NCBI GenBank assembly: GCA_017303875.1
Contig: JAFLBP010000012.1
Coordinates: forward strand, 62,001-126,000
Length of the DNA: 64,000 nt
DNA from: Chitinophagales bacterium
GTDB taxonomy: Bacteria; Bacteroidota; Bacteroidia; Chitinophagales; Saprospiraceae
Reading direction: 5' to 3'
The position numbers were made by a program, and so were the translations under genes. The notes under the pieces were generated by a model, which saw only the letters and a list, made by a program, of their open reading frames with translations, ran no database searches and was not told the DNA's origin. Numbering within the stretch: the stretch's first letter is position 1; each line of letters begins with the position of its first letter. This document shows, piece by piece, positions 34,945-45,288 of the stretch.

Positions 34945-35759
34945 TGAAAAATTTCATTTTCAAAACCCTTTTTGCTTTTTCCGCATTTGCACTCACCCTT
35001 ACCGCTTGTAAAAAAGAAGACGAAGGCCTGAGCGGTACCCAAAGCGTTATCATCGAGATGGACAACCGTGCGGGCGATGACGAATTAGTTTTTGGCAAAA
35101 ATTACAAGACTGCCAATGGCGACACCGTGAATTTCAGCCTGTTCAATTACTACGTCAGCAATTTTGTGCTCGTGAAATCCGACGGTAGCGAATACACCGT
35201 TCCGAAAGACGAATGCTACTTCCTCGTTAAACACGAAGACGCTGCCAGCCGCGAAATCGAATTGAAAGGTATTCCTGCCGGCGACTATAAAGCCGTTCGT
35301 TTCATCATCGGCGTGGATAGCCTGAAAAGCATCGCACCCGCCGGCGAACGCACCGGCGTGCTTGATCCCACGGGCGCAGGCGCGGGCATGTACTGGTCCT
35401 GGAACGCGGGCTACATTTTTGTAAAAGTGGAAGGTACTTCCCCGCAAGCGCCGATTAATGCCGGTGCCGGTGAACGCATTTTCCAATACCACACCGGTCT
35501 GTTCGGCGGTAAAGATTCGCCCACGCTCAACAACCTCAAAACCGTCAACCTGAGCACCGGCTCGGAACTGATTGAGGTACGCAGCAACCACGAGGCATCC
35601 ACAGTACATACGTACGTGAACATTCTGGAAATGTTTACCAGCCCGACGAATATCAATGTGGCCACCAATCCGCTTTCGCATGCCGGCGCTTTCAGCAAAA
35701 CGGTTGCAAATAACTACGCTGACATGTTTACACTGGATCATGTACACAACCACAACTAA
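34944..35759 (+). CDS. MbnP family copper-binding lipoprotein
   Basis: 271 residues. Lipobox LTAC (Cys22). The sequence matches the MbnP-like beta-sandwich family: an IEMDNRAGDDEL strand, NYYVSNF, IPAGDYKAVRFIIGVDS and a YWSWNAGYIFVKVEG segment with conserved Trp residues. In methanotrophs and other bacteria MbnP pairs with the di-haem enzyme MbnH, which oxidises a Trp of MbnP to kynurenine and creates a copper(I) site. The MbnH gene follows 111 bases downstream. The C-terminus is His-rich (HVHNHN). Confidence 0.85.
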   Translation: MKNFIFKTLFAFSAFALTLTACKKEDEGLSGTQSVIIEMDNRAGDDELVFGKNYKTANGDTVNFSLFNYYVSNFVLVKSDGSEYTVPKDECYFLVKHEDAASREIELKGIPAGDYKAVRFIIGVDSLKSIAPAGERTGVLDPTGAGAGMYWSWNAGYIFVKVEGTSPQAPINAGAGERIFQYHTGLFGGKDSPTLNNLKTVNLSTGSELIEVRSNHEASTVHTYVNILEMFTSPTNINVATNPLSHAGAFSKTVANNYADMFTLDHVHNHN

Positions 35760-35775
35760 TTGATAAAATAGGATA

Positions 35776-35829
35776 CAGGGAGTTATTCCGGTTTTTATGA
35801 CTTTTAAAATTCGGGATAACTCCTGTTTT
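35776..35829 (+). terminator. Hairpin with T-run between mbnP-like and mbnH-like genes
   Basis: GGGAGTTAT-type left arm (from 35776) pairs with GGATAACTCCTG (to 35825) with one bulge and is followed by TTTT. It could attenuate read-through into the di-haem gene. Confidence 0.45.
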
Positions 35830-35870
35830 GTACGCATTCATCTTTAACGTCCCTCAAACGCTGCCCTGCC

Positions 35871-36926
35871 ATGCGCTACAACTCATATTTCCGTACAATT
35901 GCTTTGCTGTTGGGCATCGCATTGGCCTTCCTCGCCTGTAAAAAGGAAGCAAAAGAGGATTTAAGCGACATCAGCATTTTTCTGCCCTCCAATTTTCCGG
36001 CGCCGTATTATAACCTGAGTGCCAACCCGATTACACCGGAAGGTTTTGCCCTGGGGCGTAAGTTGTTTTACGACCCGATTTTGAGTCGCGACAGCTCAAT
36101 TGCCTGCGCCGATTGCCATATTTCCTACTCCGCATTCAGTCACCCCGATCATGGCGTGAGCCACGGAATTGAGGGCCTGTTGGGCCGCAGAAATGCTCCG
36201 GCTGTACAAAACCTGATCTGGCAAAAGGCTTATTTTTGGGATGGCGGTGTGCCGGAAATGGATTTTATCGCCATTAATCCCATAGAAAATCCGGTTGAAA
36301 TGGATGAAAGTCCGGCCAATGTGGTGAAAAAACTCAAACGCCACCCGGAATATCCGGCGCTTTTCCGCGCGGCATTTCCCGGTCGCGATACCATCGACGG
36401 CCCGCAAATGCTGATGGCTTTTTCACAGTTTATGGGCGCCTTGGTAAGCGCCAACAGCCGCTACGATCATTATGTGCGCAAAGAAGCCGGCGGCACGCTG
36501 ACGGCTGAAGAACTCGCCGGATTGGAAACCTTCAAGGTGAAATGTTCGGCCTGCCACAGCACTGATTTGTTTACGGACAATTCTTATCGGAACAATGGCT
36601 TGCTCAGCACTTTTACCAACGATCTGGGCCGCTTCGAGATCAGCACCATTCAAGAAGATATCGGCAAATTCAAAGTGCCCAGCCTGCGCAATGTGGAACT
36701 GACTTCCCCCTATATGCACCATGGCAAAATCAAAACCCTGGAAGCCGCGGTGGAGCATTACAATTCGGGTGTTAAAGACTCCCCAACCCTTGATCCGTTG
36801 CTCAAGCAAAATGGTCAATTAGGCATTCCGCTCAGCACAAGCGAAAAACAAAACCTCGTGGCTTTTCTGAAAACCCTCACGGATCAGACCTTTATCCGCG
36901 ATACACGTTTTCAAAAACCGGAGTAA
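35871..36926 (+). CDS. MbnH-like di-haem cytochrome c peroxidase family lipoprotein
   Basis: 351 residues. Lipobox FLAC (Cys23). Two haem sites: CADCH at 79-83 and CSACH at 225-229. Other conserved parts are the FALGRKLFYDP start, GLLGRRNAPAVQN, FWDGGVPEM and the C-terminal VPSLRNVELTSPYMHHGK with an axial His or Met. This is the MauG/CcpA fold. Next to an MbnP gene it is best read as MbnH, which modifies a Trp in MbnP to form a copper site; ordinary H2O2 peroxidase activity is the alternative. Confidence 0.88.
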   Translation: MRYNSYFRTIALLLGIALAFLACKKEAKEDLSDISIFLPSNFPAPYYNLSANPITPEGFALGRKLFYDPILSRDSSIACADCHISYSAFSHPDHGVSHGIEGLLGRRNAPAVQNLIWQKAYFWDGGVPEMDFIAINPIENPVEMDESPANVVKKLKRHPEYPALFRAAFPGRDTIDGPQMLMAFSQFMGALVSANSRYDHYVRKEAGGTLTAEELAGLETFKVKCSACHSTDLFTDNSYRNNGLLSTFTNDLGRFEISTIQEDIGKFKVPSLRNVELTSPYMHHGKIKTLEAAVEHYNSGVKDSPTLDPLLKQNGQLGIPLSTSEKQNLVAFLKTLTDQTFIRDTRFQKPE

Positions 36927-36995
36927 TCAAGCACTTTTCTTAACAACTATTCAAATATAATACACCTGGATGCGGGTACAAATCTGATTCAAATT

Positions 36996-37391
36996 ATGAA
37001 AAAACTATCTTTTTTTATCGCCCTCCTGGCGCTTAGCACCAACGCTTTCGTCGCTTGCCACAAACATGATCACGACGAAGACGACACACAAGCACCTGGG
37101 CTTACCATCAGCAGCCCTGCCGCAGCGGCATCGCTTTCCGGTGAAGTACATATCAGCGGTTCGGTGACCGATGAAAGTTTACACGAAATGAGCATTAAAG
37201 TGACCCGCGACAGCGATGGGGCGGAACTGTTCAGCGCCAACCCAACGGTACACGACAAAACCTCCTATAACTTTGATGAACACTGGACGCCCGCCGGCAT
37301 CAGCGCCGAAACGGCCGTCACCCTGACCATCCACGTGGAAGATCACACTGCAAATGAGACGGAAAAGACGGTAAAGTTTAGTGTGAAATAA
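36996..37391 (+). CDS. DUF4625 (Ig-like) lipoprotein
   Basis: 131 residues. Lipobox AFVAC (Cys21) is followed by a His/Asp-rich stretch (HKHDHDEDD) that could hold metal. The rest (35-131) is one Ig-like DUF4625 domain (TISSPAAAASLSGEVHISGSVTDES). Such lipoproteins occur beside MbnP/MbnH pairs and TonB receptors in Bacteroidota. It is last in the copper-handling set on this strand. Confidence 0.8.
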   Translation: MKKLSFFIALLALSTNAFVACHKHDHDEDDTQAPGLTISSPAAAASLSGEVHISGSVTDESLHEMSIKVTRDSDGAELFSANPTVHDKTSYNFDEHWTPAGISAETAVTLTIHVEDHTANETEKTVKFSVK

Positions 37392-37392
37392 G

Positions 37393-37732
37393 ATCAGTCA
37401 GCAGTTATCAGGGAGGTTGTCATGCTGAACGGAGTGAAGCATCTGGCTGAGGGTGGAGCGGTAAGCCCAGGCTTTAGCGCCTGCACTTTTGTCTGAACCG
37501 GGATTTGGGGGGATTTCCGGATTTTGAGGATTGGATTTGTCTTGATACTTGGAATTGATGCTTGAATTTCCCCTATCCAATTAATCGCTCCAAAATCCAA
37601 TCCTAAAAATCCGGAAATCCCCCCAAATCCCGGTTCAGACAAGGGGAGCTGGGCCACACGAACGGTAAAAGAAAGTATCAAGGGTATGTAGAGCCCACCT
37701 GATAACTGTTGACTGATAACTGCTGACTGATC
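37393..37732. repeat. Nested 340-base palindromic element between convergent genes
   Basis: Outer 18-base perfect inverted repeats lie at 37393-37410 and 37715-37732; a second copy of the right arm is at 37701-37710 on. Inside is a 35-base perfect inverted repeat (37491-37525 and 37606-37640) that extends with one or two mismatches by a further 12. A CATGCTGAACGGAGTGAAGC segment near 37422-37441 is of a type repeated in many Bacteroidota genomes. No protein is encoded. It fills the gap between the DUF4625 gene and the TonB receptor. Confidence 0.9.
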
Positions 37733-37739
37733 ACTGATC

Positions 37740-40079
37740 TCACATTTTCCAGTCCACCCGAACGGAGTAGTTGCGGGGCGCTTCCATGAGCGCCGGACGG
37801 AAGGTGTAGGTCGTGTTCAAGGCATTGTTGCACAGCAGGCTGAGCTTCACGTGGTCGTTGATTTTATACGCTGCCCGGAAATCCAGCACCGTAAAACCGT
37901 CGTTGTTGTTGCGGCGGAAATTTTTCACCCCTTTAAACGGCTCCACGATTTCTATTTCAAAAATGGCATCAATGGCATCCATAAAGCTGTAATACTGAAC
38001 CGCGGCGCCAAACGTGAAACGACCGATGCTGTAATCGGCATCCATTTTAAACATATCGCGGAAACGGTATTTCAGGATATTGGTCGTGTCGGAAGAGCCG
38101 TAATTGAGCGTATCCTTGTCGAAGCTTTTGTAGCGCGGATTAATTTTGGTAAATCCACCCAGTACGTTCAAAGTACCCGGGCCAATTTTGCCCTGACCCA
38201 TTACCGCAATTTCAAAACCCGTGGTGCGGGTTTCGCCGGAGTTGCGCGATTCAAACGCGGCCTGCGGCGCGAGGGTCGGCGGCGGGCCGGGGTCAATGAC
38301 CAAGCGCAATTCCGCCAGCACGAACTCCATCATGTTCTGATATTCCGACTGGAAGATGGTCGCGTCCACAAAGCCCTGCCATTTATCAATTTTGAAACCC
38401 TGTTTAATACCCAACTCGGCCGTCCAGCCGGTTTCAGAAACTAAGCTTGGGTTGGGGCGCACCTGATTGCCGGCACTGAAATCGGTATTGATAAATTTCT
38501 CGGCGATTGTGGGGTAGCGGTAGCCTTGTCCCCAGGAAGCGCGCAGGAATGTCGCTTTGGCGAGCTGATAGTTGGCGCCAAAGCGGAAAACCGGTTTTGC
38601 CTCTTTGGTTTCGCCGTTGGGAATGGTATCCACGCGGGTATCGCTGACGCGGATCAGTTCCGGGCTGCGCAGCAGGTTTTGTTCATAGCGCACACCGGTG
38701 GAGAGGTTGAGTTTACCGACCTTGTAATCTGCCTGAAAATAACCGGCCAGGTTGCGGGTCGAGTAGTCGGCATTATTGTACAAATCAGCTTTGATGCTTG
38801 TGCCGATACCTACAACGCCGGCCGTCATGACCAATCCGAGTTGATCTAATTTACGCTGAATCTGATATTCGCCGTAAAACATGCGGCTGTCGTTGCTCTG
38901 ATTGCCGCTGTTGTTGTTGGAAATATAGTAGTAGCGGCTCAAAATTTTGTGCCGGAACCCTGCGCGGTCAAAATATTGAAGGGTAGGATCAATATTAAAA
39001 CGCAGACGCCCCAACGAGCGGGAGGCAGAGCCTAAGCCTGCTTCATAGGCTTTCAGACTATCGTTGCCCCAGATAAAGAAGTTGCCACTGCGACCAAAAT
39101 TAAAATTGCTGTTCAGGCTGATGCTGAGGCGGTCATTGACGCGGTAACGGAAGTTGGGCGTCACACGTCCGTAACGGCTGTACGTATCCTTGTTGTAGCT
39201 GTCGCGGTAAAGGCCGTAGGCGCCCAGTACCACATCTAATTTGCCTGCTTTGCGGCGGTGCACAAAACTAAAACCTGTTTCCACTGGCTGTTCAATAAAG
39301 GAGCTGTCGCTGCCCCACCATTTGGCGCCCGGAATGGCCGGACTGTCCCAGGTCTTGCCAAACATGGCGGCTTCGGTTTCCGGTTTGTCTTTGGCGTAGC
39401 CGGTTCGGATATTGATAATCCCGTTCATGGCAGAAGAGCCGTAGAGGGCCGAGGCAGCGCCTTTCAGCACTTCCATCTGGGCGATGTTTTCCACCGGAAA
39501 ATCATCCCAGTTCGGAAAACCGGCATCGGGTTGCAGGGCCGGAATATCATCAATCAGGAGCAGTACCCGCGTGCCGGCGCCATAGGAAAACCCCGATCCG
39601 CCACGGATATTGGCCTGGCCATCAACGATACTTACGCCCGGTACTTTGGTCAGTACTTCATCCACCGAAGTAGTATTCACGCTTTCGATGAGGCGTGGTT
39701 TGAGTACGTCGATGGAAACTGTTACTTCGCCAAGCGGCTTGTCGAATTTGCCGGCGGTGACGGTAGCCGTTTGCAGCAAATTATTGCCGTCTGCAAGGCT
39801 AATGTTGAGTGAAAAAGTTTGTCCGGCTTCTAAGCGCACATTTCGGCTGACACTTTCATAGCCGGTAAAAATGAAGGTAATTTCATAAATGCCGGGTGCT
39901 GTTTGCAGGCTGTAATCGCCTTCCAGTCCGGAAATTGCGCCGGTGCTGCCACAGCGAACACTCACCCCGGTAAGGGCTTCGCCGCTTTGTGCATCCGTGA
40001 TTTTACCTTGTACAGTTGCTTTTTGGGCAAAAATGATCTGGCTCAAAACGAGCAATGAAACGGTCAGGAATAATCTCAT
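37740..40079 (-). CDS. TonB-dependent outer-membrane receptor (probable copper-related)
   Basis: 779 residues. Signal peptide (1-19), carboxypeptidase-like beta-sandwich (about 22-105, [17 protein letters not shown]), plug (about 120-230, with [26 protein letters not shown] split over two strands) and a 22-strand-type barrel ending in a hydrophobic strand (YSVRVDWKM). It is in the FepA/BtuB-like size class and has no SusD. Position beside MbnP, MbnH and DUF4625 genes suggests it brings copper or a copper chelate into the periplasm. That substrate is inferred. Confidence 0.9.
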   Translation of the reverse strand: MRLFLTVSLLVLSQIIFAQKATVQGKITDAQSGEALTGVSVRCGSTGAISGLEGDYSLQTAPGIYEITFIFTGYESVSRNVRLEAGQTFSLNISLADGNNLLQTATVTAGKFDKPLGEVTVSIDVLKPRLIESVNTTSVDEVLTKVPGVSIVDGQANIRGGSGFSYGAGTRVLLLIDDIPALQPDAGFPNWDDFPVENIAQMEVLKGAASALYGSSAMNGIINIRTGYAKDKPETEAAMFGKTWDSPAIPGAKWWGSDSSFIEQPVETGFSFVHRRKAGKLDVVLGAYGLYRDSYNKDTYSRYGRVTPNFRYRVNDRLSISLNSNFNFGRSGNFFIWGNDSLKAYEAGLGSASRSLGRLRFNIDPTLQYFDRAGFRHKILSRYYYISNNNSGNQSNDSRMFYGEYQIQRKLDQLGLVMTAGVVGIGTSIKADLYNNADYSTRNLAGYFQADYKVGKLNLSTGVRYEQNLLRSPELIRVSDTRVDTIPNGETKEAKPVFRFGANYQLAKATFLRASWGQGYRYPTIAEKFINTDFSAGNQVRPNPSLVSETGWTAELGIKQGFKIDKWQGFVDATIFQSEYQNMMEFVLAELRLVIDPGPPPTLAPQAAFESRNSGETRTTGFEIAVMGQGKIGPGTLNVLGGFTKINPRYKSFDKDTLNYGSSDTTNILKYRFRDMFKMDADYSIGRFTFGAAVQYYSFMDAIDAIFEIEIVEPFKGVKNFRRNNNDGFTVLDFRAAYKINDHVKLSLLCNNALNTTYTFRPALMEAPRNYSVRVDWKM

Positions 40080-40127
40080 GTATGTGTGTGTAAATGATTA
40101 TAAATTTGGCAGATTAAGGGGGAGAGG

Positions 40128-40259
<132 letters not shown>

Positions 40260-41726
40260 TCACCTCGCGCTCCAATTGCTCTCGCTCGGCGCAACGACCT
40301 TGAGTTGTTTGCGCTGTTTGAGGTGGAGCAGCAGGGCGAGCACGGCGGCGGCATGCGCTTCTTTTTCGACACTTTTTACCAAAATATCGGGAGAAAAATA
40401 GCGATTGACAAAGCTGGTATCAAAATCGGCGCTGACAAATGCCGGGTGATCCATCACAAAACGACCGAAGGGCAGGGTAGTGGCTACGCCTTCAATTTCG
40501 TAGGCATCAATGGCTTCTTTCATACGTTGGATGGCCATGTCGCGCGTGGGTGCGTGCACGATGAGTTTGGCGAGCATCGGATCGTAATAAATCGGCACGT
40601 CCATACCTTCCTGGAAACCATCGTCGACGCGAATGTCATGGCCTTGTGGCGGACGATAGCGCGCCAGTTTGCCCACCGAAGGCAGGAAGTTGTTGAGCGG
40701 ATCTTCGGCGTATACACGCAGTTCGAGGGCGTGGCCATGGATGCGCAGGTCTTCCTGTTTTACCGGCAGGGTTTCGCCGCGGGCGACGCGAATTTGTAAT
40801 TCCACGAGGTCCAAACCGGAAATCATTTCCGTCACCGGGTGTTCCACCTGCAAGCGGGTATTCATTTCCAGGAAGAAAAAGTCGCGGTTAATATCCACCA
40901 GAAATTCTACCGTACCGGCGCCTACATAATTGCAGGATTGGGCCACCCGAACAGCAGCTTCGCCCATGGCCTTGCGCAATTCGGGCGTTAGGATGGCGCA
41001 GGGTGCTTCTTCCACCACCTTCTGGTGACGGCGCTGGATGGAGCATTCGCGCTCGAAACAATAGATAATATTGCCGTGTTGGTCGCCCATGACCTGAATT
41101 TCGATATGGCGCGGACCAAGCACATATTTTTCAATAAATACCGAGCCGTCGCCGAAGGCCGAAACCGCTTCGGAGATGGCGCGTTCCATTTGTTCTTTCA
41201 AATCTTCCTCGCGTTCCACCATGCGCATCCCTTTGCCACCACCACCGGCCGAGGCTTTGATGAGGATGGGGTAGCCCACTTCTCGGCCAATTTCCTTGGC
41301 TTTTTCGACATCGGTAATGGCTTCGTCAATGCCAGGTACCATGGGCACGTTGAACTTTTTAGCGGCTTCTTTGGCCGCCAGCTTGCTGCCCATTACTTCA
41401 ATACTTTCCGGGTTTGGGCCGATAAACGTAATGCCGGCTTCGGCAACAGCACGGGCAAAAGCGGCATTTTCACTTAAAAAACCATAGCCGGGGTGGATGC
41501 CGTCGGCGCCGGTTTGTCGGGCGGCATCCAGAATTTTATCCATCCGCAAATAACTCTGTGAAGAGGCGGCCGGGCCAATGCAAATGGCCTCATCGGCAAA
41601 ACGTACATGCGGAGAAAAACGATCCGCTTCGGAATACACTGCAACGGTAGCAATGCCCATTTTTCGGGCTGTGCGCATGACGCGGAGGGCTATTTCTCCG
41701 CGATTGGCAACCAATATTTTTTTCAT
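40260..41726 (-). CDS. Biotin carboxylase subunit of an acyl-CoA carboxylase
   Basis: 488 residues. Starts MKKILVANRGEIALRVMRTA, the standard start. ATP-grasp features: KASAGGGGKGMR, the MGDQHGNI strand, ECSIQRRHQKVVEEAP and the catalytic MNTRLQVEHPVTE. It carboxylates biotin on a carrier protein using ATP and bicarbonate. The length exceeds AccC (about 450) by some 35 residues at the C-terminus, and no accB is adjacent, so it may serve propionyl- or methylcrotonyl-type carboxylases instead of acetyl-CoA carboxylase. Confidence 0.93.
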   Translation of the reverse strand: MKKILVANRGEIALRVMRTARKMGIATVAVYSEADRFSPHVRFADEAICIGPAASSQSYLRMDKILDAARQTGADGIHPGYGFLSENAAFARAVAEAGITFIGPNPESIEVMGSKLAAKEAAKKFNVPMVPGIDEAITDVEKAKEIGREVGYPILIKASAGGGGKGMRMVEREEDLKEQMERAISEAVSAFGDGSVFIEKYVLGPRHIEIQVMGDQHGNIIYCFERECSIQRRHQKVVEEAPCAILTPELRKAMGEAAVRVAQSCNYVGAGTVEFLVDINRDFFFLEMNTRLQVEHPVTEMISGLDLVELQIRVARGETLPVKQEDLRIHGHALELRVYAEDPLNNFLPSVGKLARYRPPQGHDIRVDDGFQEGMDVPIYYDPMLAKLIVHAPTRDMAIQRMKEAIDAYEIEGVATTLPFGRFVMDHPAFVSADFDTSFVNRYFSPDILVKSVEKEAHAAAVLALLLHLKQRKQLKVVAPSESNWSAR

Positions 41727-41885
41727 ACGATCAGTTTGTTGATGCTTGTTTTAGGCGGCGAAAGTTACGCATTCGCCCGAAACTGTACGTCATTTTTTCA
41801 TGAGGAAAAAAGGACAGTAATGCTAAGGACCTTGTGTGTTTGGATGTTATCGTATTCGTGGTTTTTTAGCATCGGCGGATGCGCC

Positions 41886-43856
41886 TCATTCCCTGACGAC
41901 CTTTTCCCACAAAACCTTCCCGCCAACCCTGATTTCCAGAAAATACATACCTGCAGGGAGTTCCCGCAATTCGATGGAACCTTCACTTTCGCCCTTTGCC
42001 ACAACGCGCCCTGAAGCACTGAGCAGGCGATAAGGATAAGGCCCGGCGCTGCCCGTAACCTGAAATTGCAGGCGATCCCGCAGTGGATTACCCAGCACTT
42101 GCAGCCGCGCAGCAGCTTTTAAGCCGACGTAGCGCAGCGGACTAAGCTGTGCCCGCCCGTCCTGATCTACCGAGCGGATGCGATACCACAAGCCTTCAGC
42201 GCCGGGCTGGGGCTTGTCGAGATAAGTATAAGCGCCTGCGCCCCGGGGCGATACACGGGCGCGCGTTTCAAACGCCAGCGCATCTGTAGAACGCTGTACT
42301 TCATAATATGCTAAATTTTGCTCCAGCGCGCTGCTCCAACCAAGTCTGACGGCATCATTATCCATATTTTCTGCATAAAAATCGAGCCACTCCACCGGCA
42401 GCGGCGCGGAGGTGCTGAAGGTCGTGAATCCGGAGCAGCTGAGTGTTGAGCCGGAAACGGTAAGGGTATGCAGGAGTTTGTTGTAGCCCGTGCTGCTCTC
42501 CCAGGTATTGAGGTTAGCCGTTTGAATGGCGTACTCCGGACGTTCGTAGAGGGTCGGTTCCGGGTCGGGCAGGTTGAATAATAGTTCGTAGTTGCCGGCC
42601 GGAATCGTGGTGGGCAGGCAAAAATTCTGACTGATATTTTGTGTCAGGCCAGGCGCCCAGTTTTGCGGGTCGCTGTTGAGTGCGGCAAAGTAACGTTGTC
42701 CGGTACTGGTATTGCGCAGGATGATTTCTGCACTGCGCGGATTGACCGGCGCGGCCCAGCCTTCGTTTTTGAGGCTGATTTGCAAGGTGATTTGTCCGCC
42801 CGGCTGGGCGCTGTTGGGGTAAGTGCCATTGAGCAGCACAAATCGGTAGCCCAACTGGCGTTTGATGTTGTCGATGCAAGGCGTCCAGCTGTTGTTGACC
42901 GCGTTGTTGTAGTCGGCATTCAGGTAGGTATAGCGGAAGCGTTTGAGTTCGGCGTCGGCGCGGCCGCCGGCCGAGAGGCAGAGTGAGTGCGGCGTATTGG
43001 GGTCGCAGGTTTCGCCGCCCTGAATGGTGCCCAGCGCCGCTTCGGCCTGGAGGTAAGGTTTCAGGGCCGTGCTGTCGGGGTTGCCGTTGTCGTAATTGTT
43101 ATAGGTGCCGTAGTCGAAAAATGGGGCGAGGAAACAATCGTTGTGGTGCGCCACCCGTCCGCCCGTTGCGGCGGAGTTGATGGGTGCATTCACGCCGAAT
43201 GCGTGTTTTTGTTTGGTTTGCGGCGTGCGCACCTGTATTTGTCGGGAGGCGGGCAGCGCGCCGAGCAGCGCATTGAGGAGGTCGATGCGGTCCTGCCAGT
43301 TGGTAGCAGTATAGCTGTAAGGTGGCAGCGAGGCATCGCCGAAAACGGTGGTGTAATACCATTCGCCCCAGGCGCCGATAAAGCCGGCTTGCAGGGTGAG
43401 GATCACATCAGCGTGGTCGTTGAGCAGGGGCTGCAACTGCGTGATGTGGGCCAGGATCTGCGTTTTGGAGGGTTCATTGTAGGGGATGCTGACATCCTGA
43501 TTGTAGGCAAAACGCACAATCAGTTTGACCCCGGCGGCGCGTGCGGTATTAAAATCTGTCTCGATTGCGCTGAGAAAACCGGCGGAAATGGGCGAATTGA
43601 TAAAATCGTCGAGGTAAAACACGCGCAGGGCCAGCATGACCGGGCTGCCGTAATTGGCGCCCGAGGCCGTGTAGCCATTGCGCAGGTTGCTGAGCGTCGA
43701 CTGGCTGAGTGGCGTGTGCGCCGAGGCCCAGGTTTCGGTGAAATGATAAAACCCGCGCTCCGGATTGGCGATGGCTGCCGTATTGGGCGAGTAGGGCACG
43801 GTGGTTTGCGCCTGGAGGGTGGCGCAAAGGAGGAGGAATGGGAGGAGGTGGCGCAT
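41886..43856 (-). CDS. DUF4832 secreted protein with T9SS sorting domain
   Basis: 656 residues from the ATG at 43856, which begins a signal peptide (MRHLLPFLLLCATLQA). The N-terminal half resembles the DUF4874/DUF4832 pair: NPERGFYHFTE, then a TIM-barrel-like part with GAWGEWYY, as in sugar-binding or glycoside-hydrolase-like surface proteins. The end (about 580-656) is a T9SS sorting domain (LQVLGNPLRDRLQFQV..GMYFLEI). It is probably a surface or secreted carbohydrate-active protein; activity unproved. It starts 13 bases after the stop of the next minus-strand gene. Confidence 0.85.
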   Translation of the reverse strand: MRHLLPFLLLCATLQAQTTVPYSPNTAAIANPERGFYHFTETWASAHTPLSQSTLSNLRNGYTASGANYGSPVMLALRVFYLDDFINSPISAGFLSAIETDFNTARAAGVKLIVRFAYNQDVSIPYNEPSKTQILAHITQLQPLLNDHADVILTLQAGFIGAWGEWYYTTVFGDASLPPYSYTATNWQDRIDLLNALLGALPASRQIQVRTPQTKQKHAFGVNAPINSAATGGRVAHHNDCFLAPFFDYGTYNNYDNGNPDSTALKPYLQAEAALGTIQGGETCDPNTPHSLCLSAGGRADAELKRFRYTYLNADYNNAVNNSWTPCIDNIKRQLGYRFVLLNGTYPNSAQPGGQITLQISLKNEGWAAPVNPRSAEIILRNTSTGQRYFAALNSDPQNWAPGLTQNISQNFCLPTTIPAGNYELLFNLPDPEPTLYERPEYAIQTANLNTWESSTGYNKLLHTLTVSGSTLSCSGFTTFSTSAPLPVEWLDFYAENMDNDAVRLGWSSALEQNLAYYEVQRSTDALAFETRARVSPRGAGAYTYLDKPQPGAEGLWYRIRSVDQDGRAQLSPLRYVGLKAAARLQVLGNPLRDRLQFQVTGSAGPYPYRLLSASGRVVAKGESEGSIELRELPAGMYFLEIRVGGKVLWEKVVRE

Positions 43857-43869
43857 GTGTGAGATGGCT

Positions 43870-45234
43870 CTACGAGTTGAACTTGTTAAAGATTTGTGCA
43901 ATTTCCTGTCGGATTTGCTGGCACTCGCGTTCCACCATTTTATCGTCGATTTCACCGCGTTTTCTGCGAATAAGTACGTCGGTATATTGACGCTCGATGG
44001 TCCGGAGCTCTTTTTTATATTCATCGACTTGTTGTATGTCAAGCGGTTTATTTTCTTCCGCAATGATAAACATAAAATCGGGTCTGATCGCAGAATTCGT
44101 CCATTCACTTATCAGGTTCTGGGTTGTGTTATCAGGGATTTTTTTCAGCAATAATCGAAGCGCTTCCCGGATATCTTCCGTCTTTGAGCTGGAAGTTGCC
44201 AAAATCCAGCTGAAAGCCAATGCAACAAAAAGCATGACAATCAGGAAAAAAGAGACGAGGTACAATACCTGACCGATACTGAAAACCGGTCCGGGCTTAT
44301 AGACTTCAATTTCGATTTTTTGTGATGAAATGAAATTTACAGAAAACCGGTTATTCGGATTATCAAGCCTGAAATGGGCCTTGGAAAATTTGCCATAACC
44401 CATTTTTTGTCCGGCGCTTTCATTAGTAATCTCAAAAGAGGTGAAAATAACCGGCAGGTTTGTGGTGTCTTTTCCGGACTCAACAACTCTTTGCGTACTA
44501 ATGCACAAATAATTATTACTGCTGTCGTTTGATGTGATTTTAAACTCAAAAATATTGTTTTTTTGATCTTTTAGTTCCAATGTCGTTTTCCCACTGTATT
44601 TATCTGTTTGCGTAAATGCATTATCGAGGGTTATGTGATATTTAGGAGTATTATCTATAATACTGTTATTGATTAAAATTTGTGCAAGCACAGCAATATT
44701 ACAGGCAATTGCAGCAATCATACCAATGCCAATAAACCCGCGTTTTAAAAAAGTAAATGTCAGTAATATTGATAAAATAATTAAAGTTAGACTTGAAAAG
44801 CAGATATCTATAATTGCGGCAGCTTCTGTCATTTTTAATTGTGTAAGAATGAGTACAGTTAACAGAATGAAGCAGGTACTCATCCATACAATTCGCTGGT
44901 ACAGCCGCTGTCCGGATGGTCGTTTTAAAGACTCGGGTGCATAATCAAAGTACACCACCGTGAGCAAAAAAGCACAATTGTTGAGGGAAGAGGCGATGGT
45001 TGCAACAATATCGCTGAAGGCATTTAAGGTGTCTGAATTTAAATCAATCAGGGTAAATAGGTCACTTATTGCCCATAGGGCCAGTGCTACTGAAAACAGG
45101 CGAATAGAGTGATCGAGCTTAACTTTTGTGGCAAAAATATCCTGTTTAGAATAATAAAACCATAAATCTACAAGAATACCGATGGCAAAAATAGAAGAGA
45201 TGAAATGCGTCAGGGAGACAAGATTGAAGTTCAT
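43870..45234 (-). CDS. Unknown multi-span membrane protein
   Basis: 454 residues. Six hydrophobic spans lie within residues 5-190, a soluble, probably extracytoplasmic beta-rich part at about 195-310, a seventh span at about 320-348, and a charged cytoplasmic C-terminal tail with helices rich in Glu, Arg and Lys (400-454). I do not recognise the family. The codon usage is more AT-rich than that of its neighbours, suggesting a different origin. A perfect -7 box lies upstream. It lies upstream of the DUF4832 gene on the same strand with a 13-base gap. Confidence 0.75.
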   Translation of the reverse strand: MNFNLVSLTHFISSIFAIGILVDLWFYYSKQDIFATKVKLDHSIRLFSVALALWAISDLFTLIDLNSDTLNAFSDIVATIASSLNNCAFLLTVVYFDYAPESLKRPSGQRLYQRIVWMSTCFILLTVLILTQLKMTEAAAIIDICFSSLTLIILSILLTFTFLKRGFIGIGMIAAIACNIAVLAQILINNSIIDNTPKYHITLDNAFTQTDKYSGKTTLELKDQKNNIFEFKITSNDSSNNYLCISTQRVVESGKDTTNLPVIFTSFEITNESAGQKMGYGKFSKAHFRLDNPNNRFSVNFISSQKIEIEVYKPGPVFSIGQVLYLVSFFLIVMLFVALAFSWILATSSSKTEDIREALRLLLKKIPDNTTQNLISEWTNSAIRPDFMFIIAEENKPLDIQQVDEYKKELRTIERQYTDVLIRRKRGEIDDKMVERECQQIRQEIAQIFNKFNS

Positions 45235-45288
45235 AGACGGGCGAGGATTAAGTTAGGAAAATCAGATCAGGTCATATCTGGGGGGGGA

